Assembly (NCBI GenBank): GCA_002386405.1
Contig: DGIP01000018.1
Location: 1-5,606, forward strand
DNA length: 5,606 nucleotides
Source of the DNA: Stenotrophomonas maltophilia
GTDB lineage: Bacteria; Pseudomonadota; Gammaproteobacteria; Xanthomonadales; Xanthomonadaceae
Reading direction: 5' to 3'
Part shown: piece by piece, positions 1 through 4,210 of the stretch
Numbering within the stretch: position 1 is the first letter of the stretch
Layout of the letters: the number at the start of each line of letters is the position of its first letter
Position numbers and translations under genes: made by a program
The notes under the pieces: model-generated
What the model saw: only the letters and a program-made list of their open reading frames with translations
What the model was told of the DNA's origin: nothing
Database searches by the model: none

Positions 1-2
1 GC

Positions 3-1061
3 CCGCCGGGCACCACGCCGGGCGCAGGCACCCCCGTGACCACATTGAGCCACGCCTTCGACCGCGCCGCGCCGCAGCCGCTGCAGCTGTGGGCGCCGCG
101 CACCGTGCTGGGGTTCGATGAGGTGGTGCACGGCCATGGCCGCCTGCATGTCACCTGCACCGACGTTCCGGCGCGTGGGCGCTGCCCACGCAGCGACACC
201 GGCGAGGGGCCGACCGGCCGCCAGCCGATCCTGCTGGAGTTCCACGAACCGCGCAGCGGCCAGCGCCGCGAGGTCGCCGTCAGCGGATGGATGGAGCGGG
301 TCGAGTGGGAGCGCAGCTGCAGCGACGACTACTGGGACAAATCCGAGTACCCGCTGTGGACATCGGCAACCCGCGAGTGTCATGTCGCTCCGGCAGGCAC
401 GGCTGCGACGCTGCAGGTGACGTCCACGGACATCGGCACGCTGGTGGCCGGGCGCTGGCAGGCCGAGCTGCACCTGGATGTGCGCGGTGGCGTGGGCGGC
501 GCGGTACTCGGCCGGCACGTGTTCGTGCTCGCGGTCACGGTGACCGATCCGGGTCGCGCCGCCATCCACCTGCCGGAACACGGCGGTTCGGCCGGACAGG
601 TTGACCTGCAGCTGCAGCTGCGGGCCGTACCGCCACCGGCCAGCATCGGTGGGCAGGCGGTGCTGGAGGTGTGCCTGTACGACGGCCTGGGTGCCCACAG
701 CAGCGAGCTGGTGCTGGTGGCACGCGATCGCGGGCCGGACGTGCCCGGGCGGCCGCGCGATGCGTTTTCGGTGTGGCACCACGCGGGCGGGCGCGCGCCG
801 CACGAGCGCATCGATTACCGCCTGCAGCTGTTGCATGCGGGCACCACGATCGACCTGCACCGCGAGGCGCACACGGTGCTGGCCGGCATCGACAGCGCCG
901 AGCTGCGGCCGGTGCTGCTGCCTGGCATGGACCAGGCCGTGCACTGCGTGCCGACCCCGCTCACCTTCATCACGCCCCGGGTGCCGGCCGCCGAAAAGCG
1001 CGACGGACGCTACCGGGGCGATCTCACGCTTGAGATGCGCCTGCCCACCCGCCGCCCCTGA
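3..1061 (+). CDS. CfaE/CblD-family pilus tip adhesin (alpha-fimbriae), 5' end missing
   Basis: The reading frame is open from the first complete codon (position 3), with no stop before the GTG at 36, so the true start and signal peptide lie left of the window; 352 residues are visible, ending at TGA 1059-1061. I assign it to the minor tip subunit of class 5/alpha-fimbriae (CfaE, CooD, CblD), which initiates pilus assembly at the outer-membrane usher and carries the receptor-binding face. Counting from the GTG at 36, residues 1-180 would be the adhesin half, with cysteines at 41, 50, 95 and 115 that could form two disulfides. Residues 185-341 fit the pilin half: a CLYDG segment at 213-217, LLPGMDQAVHCVPTPLTF at 294-311 and a late K..GRY.GDL at 321-330, which resemble the conserved C-terminal part of the CblD family. 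It is followed 17 nt later by a matching chaperone. The GTG at 36 is not a credible start: no ribosome binding site precedes it and it gives no signal peptide. Family call by eye, fairly sure. Confidence 0.82.
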   Translation, partial: PPGTTPGAGTPVTTLSHAFDRAAPQPLQLWAPRTVLGFDEVVHGHGRLHVTCTDVPARGRCPRSDTGEGPTGRQPILLEFHEPRSGQRREVAVSGWMERVEWERSCSDDYWDKSEYPLWTSATRECHVAPAGTAATLQVTSTDIGTLVAGRWQAELHLDVRGGVGGAVLGRHVFVLAVTVTDPGRAAIHLPEHGGSAGQVDLQLQLRAVPPPASIGGQAVLEVCLYDGLGAHSSELVLVARDRGPDVPGRPRDAFSVWHHAGGRAPHERIDYRLQLLHAGTTIDLHREAHTVLAGIDSAELRPVLLPGMDQAVHCVPTPLTFITPRVPAAEKRDGRYRGDLTLEMRLPTRRP

Positions 1062-1078
1062 CGCCGACCGAGACTTCC

Positions 1079-1777
1079 ATGCGCCTGCATCGCCTTTCCC
1101 CGCTGCTGTTGCTGTTTCCCGCCCTGCCGGTGTCGGCCAACCTGGACGTGCACCCCATGCGCGTCCACCTCGACGCCGGCCGCACCACCAGCATCCGCGT
1201 ACAGGCGCAGTCGCCGCGCACCCAGTACGTCAGGGCCACGGTCAAGCGCGTGCTCGCGCCTGCCACCGAACATGAAAACGAAGTGGATGAGCCACCCGGC
1301 GACGCCGCGGCGATCGCCGTGACGCCGGGCATGTTCGCGCTCGCCGGCGGCGGCAGCCGGCTGGTGCGGGTGATCGCCCTGGCCCCGGTGGACGAGGAAA
1401 CCGCGTTCCGGGTGTATTTCGAAGGCGTGCGCGGGGACGACCCGGATGCGCGGCCCGATGCCCTGGAGACGCCGGGTGCCACCCTGGGCGTCAGCCTGGT
1501 GTGGGGCGTGCTGGTCAACGTATTGCCCGCCGACGGACGGGTCGCGATGCAGGTTGCGGGGGGGCGCCTGCACAACCACGGCACGCTCCGGCTGGGCATC
1601 CGCCGGGTCGAGCACTGCGTTGCGGCCGTCTGCACCACCCACGACATCGAACGCAGCGTCTACCCCGGCGCCACGCTGGCGTTGCCATTCGAGCCGGTGG
1701 CCGGCGCGCGGCTGCGCGTGGATTACCGGCTCAGCCGTGACGGCTACCGCGAACACCAGCAGATCCTGCTGCCCTGA
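1079..1777 (+). CDS. Alpha-fimbrial (alternate family) periplasmic chaperone, CblB/CfaA-like
   Basis: A 232-residue protein, the usual length for a fimbrial chaperone. Such chaperones bind pilus subunits in the periplasm, complete their immunoglobulin fold by donor-strand complementation and deliver them to the usher. Residues 1-20 form a signal peptide (MRLHRLS, a Leu-rich core, cleavage after VSA at 18-20). Domain 1 carries the subunit-binding region: VTPGMFALAGGGSRLVRVIAL (81-101), where alternating hydrophobics follow a conserved Arg, then ETAFRVYFEGV (107-117). Domain 2 spans about 135-232 and has a C180/C185 pair that may form a disulfide. These motifs fit the alternate chaperones of CS1/CFA/cable pili better than PapD. 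The ATG at 1079 is chosen because it keeps the signal peptide; only a weak GAG lies upstream, so translation may depend on the preceding tip gene 17 nt away. In the canonical cbl order the chaperone precedes the pilin, so this may be a second chaperone of the operon or a rearranged order. Confidence 0.86.
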   Translation: MRLHRLSPLLLLFPALPVSANLDVHPMRVHLDAGRTTSIRVQAQSPRTQYVRATVKRVLAPATEHENEVDEPPGDAAAIAVTPGMFALAGGGSRLVRVIALAPVDEETAFRVYFEGVRGDDPDARPDALETPGATLGVSLVWGVLVNVLPADGRVAMQVAGGRLHNHGTLRLGIRRVEHCVAAVCTTHDIERSVYPGATLALPFEPVAGARLRVDYRLSRDGYREHQQILLP

Positions 1778-1785
1778 AAGGAGAC
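1777..1785 (+). promoter_or_regulatory. Strong ribosome binding site of the autotransporter gene
   Basis: AAAGGAGA at 1777-1784 lies 6 nt (from AGGAG) before the ATG at 1790 and starts on the last base of the chaperone stop codon TGA. It fixes the start of the downstream gene. It is clearly stronger than the site before the chaperone, so the adhesin may be translated at a higher rate than the gene before it on the same message. Confidence 0.8.
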
Positions 1786-1789
1786 CACC

Positions 1790-3397
1790 ATGCATCGTCC
1801 CTGTCGTCCACTCGCTTCCGGGTCCATCGCGCTTCTGTTGATGGCCCCCGCACTTGCTGCCGCCACCTCGCCGGCAACGCCGCCCGAGGCTGCAGCGCCG
1901 TCGGTCGCGCAGGAAAGCCCCCCGCCGCCCGCGTCGCCCGTGGCGTTCATTGGCGGGTTGGGCGTGGGCATCGGCCTGGCCGGCGTGTTCGACCGCGAGC
2001 GCAGGCGCGAATACGTGCTGCAGTGTCCGGCGCCGTCGCCGGTGGTGATCCCGGACCCGGCGACACCGCCCGGGTGGGCGGACGCGCTCTGGCAGCTCGA
2101 CACCCATGGCGGGCAGATCGCCCGCAACCGCATCGACATCGATCTGCTGCACGACAACGTACGCGGCGTCAGCGCCGACCTCGGCGATGTGGTCCGATTC
2201 GACAAGGATGCAACCGTGCACCTGCGCGGTGCGCGCCTGGTCGCACTGGGCGCGGGTGAGATCAGTGCCGACAGCCGCCAGGCCATCAACGGCGCGCAGT
2301 TGTTCGCCGCCACCCAGCGCGTGGCGGCGCTGGAGTACACCCAGTTGTACGCCAAGGTCGGGGCGGACGCGTTGAGCCTGCCGGCGCAGGCCGGCCACCT
2401 GGGCACCGCGATGGGCAGCGATGCCCATGCGCAGGGCGCGGGCTCGACCGCCATCGGCAGCTTCGCCACCGCGCTCGGCAGGAACTCGGTGGCGCTGGGG
2501 CGCGCGGCAATCATCCTGGATGGCGCACACGATGGTTTCGCGCTGGGCTCGCGTTCGCGCGTACTGGCCGAGAACGGCATGGCGATCGGGGCCTCGACCC
2601 AGGTCTGGGAGGGCGCGCACGACAGCGTGGCGCTGGGCTTCGGGTCGATCGTGCAGCGCCCGTTCGAGGTGTCGGTGGGCGGGCAGGGCCTGCGCCGGCG
2701 GATCACCAACGTGATGCCCGGCATCGCCGACGATGACGTGGTGTCGATGCGGCAGCTGTCCGCCGTGGCGGCGCTGCTGGGCACCGGGATGGATGCCGAA
2801 GGCGGCGTGCGCAGCGTGGGGTTCACCGTGCGGGGCAGGTGGCACGGCAGCGTGGCCGACGCCGTAGGCGCACTCGACGATGCCGTAGGTGCCGCACACG
2901 ACGCGCTGGAGACCATGGGTGAGCAGGTGAGCGCGCTGGGGACGCAGCGGGTGGCTGGAGACGCAGCACCTGCGGCCGAGCCGGAGGCGGTGGATACCAC
3001 GTCCGTGCCTGCGCCTGCCGTTGCCCGTGCCTCCAAAGCCGACGCACCACTGCCACCGGTCGATACCCGCGCGGTGGATGACGCCGTGCAACGTGCCAAC
3101 GCCTACACCGACCAGGCGATGGCGTCGGTGGAGCGCCGTTTCGAGCGGCTGGATCGCCGGATGAACCGGATGGCGGCGATGGGCAGTGCGCAGGCGGCCA
3201 TGGCCATGAACACCGCAGGACTGCCCACCTGGAACCGGCTCGGGGCGGGCATTGGCCATGCCGATGGCGAATCGGCGCTGGCGGTGGGCTACCAGCGCGT
3301 GCTGGACCGGCGCGCCGCCACCACCTTCAGCCTCAACGGCGCCTTCAGCCAGGGCGGCGAGAGCACCGTAGCGGTAGGGGTAGGCATAGGCTGGTAG
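1790..3397 (+). CDS. Trimeric autotransporter adhesin, YadA-like (type Vc secretion)
   Basis: A 535-residue outer-membrane adhesin that should form a trimer, with three C-terminal anchors building one beta-barrel through which the passengers reach the cell surface. In order: signal peptide 1-23 (cleavage near PALA); Pro/Ala-rich stretch 26-50; hydrophobic glycine-rich segment 51-67; a region with the only mature cysteine (C79); a first neck-like motif, ISADSRQAINGAQLF (158-172), the counterpart of the usual 'DAVNGSQL'; YadA head repeats 205-290; a second neck, VSVGGQGLRRRITNV to DDVVSMRQL (295-323); coiled-coil stalk 355-383; Pro/Ala-rich linker 388-423; second coiled coil about 429-461; and YadA anchor 466-535 with four beta-strands ending in an aromatic residue (W535). 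It is compact, since many relatives exceed 1000 residues, but has every part needed for export. It lies 12 nt after the chaperone and is probably co-transcribed with the pilus genes. Likely role: attachment, autoaggregation or biofilm; the ligand cannot be read from the sequence. Confidence 0.93.
   Translation: MHRPCRPLASGSIALLLMAPALAAATSPATPPEAAAPSVAQESPPPPASPVAFIGGLGVGIGLAGVFDRERRREYVLQCPAPSPVVIPDPATPPGWADALWQLDTHGGQIARNRIDIDLLHDNVRGVSADLGDVVRFDKDATVHLRGARLVALGAGEISADSRQAINGAQLFAATQRVAALEYTQLYAKVGADALSLPAQAGHLGTAMGSDAHAQGAGSTAIGSFATALGRNSVALGRAAIILDGAHDGFALGSRSRVLAENGMAIGASTQVWEGAHDSVALGFGSIVQRPFEVSVGGQGLRRRITNVMPGIADDDVVSMRQLSAVAALLGTGMDAEGGVRSVGFTVRGRWHGSVADAVGALDDAVGAAHDALETMGEQVSALGTQRVAGDAAPAAEPEAVDTTSVPAPAVARASKADAPLPPVDTRAVDDAVQRANAYTDQAMASVERRFERLDRRMNRMAAMGSAQAAMAMNTAGLPTWNRLGAGIGHADGESALAVGYQRVLDRRAATTFSLNGAFSQGGESTVAVGVGIGW
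2402..2659 (+). repeat. YadA head repeats within the autotransporter (six units)
   Basis: Residues 205-290 carry six left-handed beta-roll units built on x-x-A-[ILM]-G: TAMGS, TAIGS, VALGR, FALGS, MAIGA and VALGF. The first three follow the usual 14-residue period. The later ones are stretched and form a 30-residue period in which GAHD recurs at 245-248 and 275-278, each followed by [GS][FV]ALG. These repeats form the sticky trimeric head and end at the neck motif at about residue 295. Confidence 0.85.
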
Positions 3398-3418
3398 GTA
3401 CCGACCGTTGGTCGGTAC
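3394..3418 (+). repeat. GTAG-headed REP hairpin (SMAG-type) between convergent genes
   Basis: GTAG at 3394-3397 is followed directly by a perfect 9-bp stem: GTACCGACC at 3398-3406, loop GTT at 3407-3409, GGTCGGTAC at 3410-3418. A GTAG head plus a short perfect hairpin is the described form of the S. maltophilia SMAG REP family. The TAG within the head is the stop codon of the autotransporter, and the hairpin ends one base before the stop codon of the facing gene. Neither strand shows a following T-tract, so it is not a canonical intrinsic terminator, although it may protect the 3' ends of both messages or slow polymerase. Confidence 0.88.
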
Positions 3419-4039
3419 TCACCCTTCCGCCAACAACAATCTAAGCTGCGCAGCCGATGCACGCCGCATCGGCTTTTCATCGATGCTCGACAGCGGCGGC
3501 TGGCGCAAACCATCGTAGGGCAGCACCGCCACGTCGAAGGTGAGCCCTTCGGCGCTGAACACCCATACCGGCACATCCAGCGTGCGTTCGCGGTCCAGGC
3601 GCAGGCGGCGCATGCGTGAGTCGGCGGGAATGCGGTGGTCTTCCAGGAAGCGCTGCACCGCATCGGCGTCGTCGCTGTGCAGCTGCAGCTGCACGGGGCT
3701 GTTGGCATCGGCGGTACCGTCCAGCACCGGGCCGCACAGGCGCGGGGCGAATCCGTGCAGGAATTCCAGCGCGCGCAGCGCTGCCTCGCGCCGCTGGCGC
3801 AACTGCACGTCATGCCCGGCGCCGGCGAACAGGCGCTGGTACTCACGCAGCGCCTCTTCGATCTCGGTATTGCGCGGCAGCGAGGCATCGTCGTGGATGC
3901 CCAGCCGCCCGGCGGCTTTCAGCTTGGCCTGGTGGTAATCGCGGATGCCACTTTCGGCCATCAGCCGGGCCGCCTCGTGGGCGAGCCGGTGGCGGCGTTC
4001 GCGGGTCTGGCTCTCCGAGTGCTGTCGTGCCCGATGCAT
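3419..4039 (-). CDS. Hypothetical protein, possible degenerate nucleotidyltransferase fold
   Basis: A 206-residue soluble protein with no signal peptide or membrane segment. The ATG at 4039-4037 is chosen because GGGGGAG lies 6 nt upstream; an earlier in-frame ATG at 4180 would read through the intergenic repeats. The N-terminal half is helical and charged: RLAHEAARLMAESGIRDYHQ (18-37), a type of sequence I recall from conserved hypothetical proteins of proteobacteria, then NTEIEEALREYQRLF (57-71). Residues 103-120 (GPVLDGTADANSPVQLQL) line up with the nucleotidyltransferase motif G-S-x-x-x-G-x-A-x-x-x-S-D-x-D-L, but both aspartates are replaced (P115, Q117). A later strand keeps an aspartate (LTFDVAVLP, D169), and the conserved-looking tail is DGLRQPPLSSIDEKPMRRAS (176-195). 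The fold assignment is inference and the function is unknown. It lies downstream of PBP1A on the same strand, but a 171-bp gap with repeats argues against tight coupling. Confidence 0.8.
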   Translation of the reverse strand: MHRARQHSESQTRERRHRLAHEAARLMAESGIRDYHQAKLKAAGRLGIHDDASLPRNTEIEEALREYQRLFAGAGHDVQLRQRREAALRALEFLHGFAPRLCGPVLDGTADANSPVQLQLHSDDADAVQRFLEDHRIPADSRMRRLRLDRERTLDVPVWVFSAEGLTFDVAVLPYDGLRQPPLSSIDEKPMRRASAAQLRLLLAEG

Positions 4040-4045
4040 GAGCGG

Positions 4046-4052
4046 CTCCCCC
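4046..4052 (-). promoter_or_regulatory. Ribosome binding site of the hypothetical gene
   Basis: On the minus strand GGGGGAG (4052-4046) stands 6 nt before the ATG at 4039. It supports this start over the longer in-frame alternative at 4180, which would place 47 residues of repeat-derived sequence in front of the protein. Confidence 0.65.
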
Positions 4053-4095
4053 TGCTGCGACCTGCCACCGAATGTACACCGATCATGTGACGGCC

Positions 4096-4119
4096 GGGAC
4101 ACGCATGGCGTGTCCCTAC
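4096..4119 (-). repeat. GTAG-headed REP hairpin, left arm of a head-to-head pair
   Basis: Read on the minus strand, GTAG (4119-4116) leads into a stem with arms GGGACACGC and GCGTGTCCC (9 bp, the first G shared with the head) and loop CAT. The + strand shows the arms at 4096-4104 and 4108-4116. It is almost identical, in inverted orientation, to the element at 4171-4193 but has a different stem from the one at 3394, so two REP subfamilies occur within 800 bp. Confidence 0.85.
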
Positions 4120-4122
4120 AAC

Positions 4123-4163
4123 CGCGCGACCCCGGATCGCGCGACCGCGGGGGTCGCGCGACC
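4123..4163. repeat. CG-rich repeat block inside the REP pair
   Basis: The 9-mer CGCGCGACC occurs three times in direct orientation, at 4123-4131, 4138-4146 and 4155-4163. In addition CGCGCGACCCC (4123-4133) and GGGGTCGCGCG (4150-4160) are perfect 11-bp inverted arms around a 16-nt loop, and GGTCGCGCGACC (4152-4163) is itself a perfect palindrome. The block fills most of the spacer between the two REP heads. It may be a third, degenerate palindromic element; no protein-binding role can be assigned. Confidence 0.75.
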
Positions 4164-4170
4164 ATGGATC

Positions 4171-4193
4171 GTAGTGACACGCCATGCGTGTCA
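4171..4193 (+). repeat. GTAG-headed REP hairpin, right arm of a head-to-head pair
   Basis: GTAG at 4171-4174 is followed by a perfect 8-bp stem: TGACACGC at 4175-4182, loop CAT at 4183-4185, GCGTGTCA at 4186-4193. It begins 17 nt beyond the stop codon of the leftward-reading PBP1A gene, so a PBP1A transcript would carry it at or near its 3' end. With the element at 4096-4119 it makes a 98-bp composite (BIME-like) unit with the GTAG heads facing inward. Confidence 0.85.
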
Positions 4194-4210
4194 ACACCAT
4201 CGTCCTGCGT

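Noticed and set aside
36..38. GTG at 36 as the start of the tip adhesin
   Set aside because: The frame is open further left to the window edge, there is no Shine-Dalgarno sequence before it, and the product would lack the signal peptide a pilus subunit needs.
1744..3099. A 451-codon minus-strand frame opposite the autotransporter
   Set aside because: Its composition is low-complexity Ser/Ala/Arg/Pro, it has no motif, and it is fully covered by the real gene on the other strand.
1010..3259. A 749-codon open frame on the minus strand opposite the chaperone and autotransporter genes
   Set aside because: It is rich in Arg, His, Gly and Ala with no recognisable domain, lies opposite two clearly identified genes, and is the usual antisense shadow of GC-rich coding DNA.
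3398..3418. Intrinsic bidirectional terminator at the convergent junction
   Set aside because: The hairpin is perfect but no T-tract follows it on either strand, and the GTAG head identifies it better as a REP element. A weak terminator effect is still possible.
3540..4090. Plus-strand open frames opposite the hypothetical gene
   Set aside because: They are Arg/Ala/Ser-rich shadows without motifs or ribosome binding sites, opposite a frame with a good start and recognisable conserved segments.
4040..4180. Extended start (ATG at 4180) for the hypothetical minus-strand gene
   Set aside because: It would translate a REP hairpin and the CG-rich repeat block, has no ribosome binding site, and a good one precedes the ATG at 4039.
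4096..4193. CRISPR array or iteron origin in the intergenic repeats
   Set aside because: The units are inverted hairpins with GTAG heads, not evenly spaced direct repeats with unique spacers, and no replication or cas gene is near.
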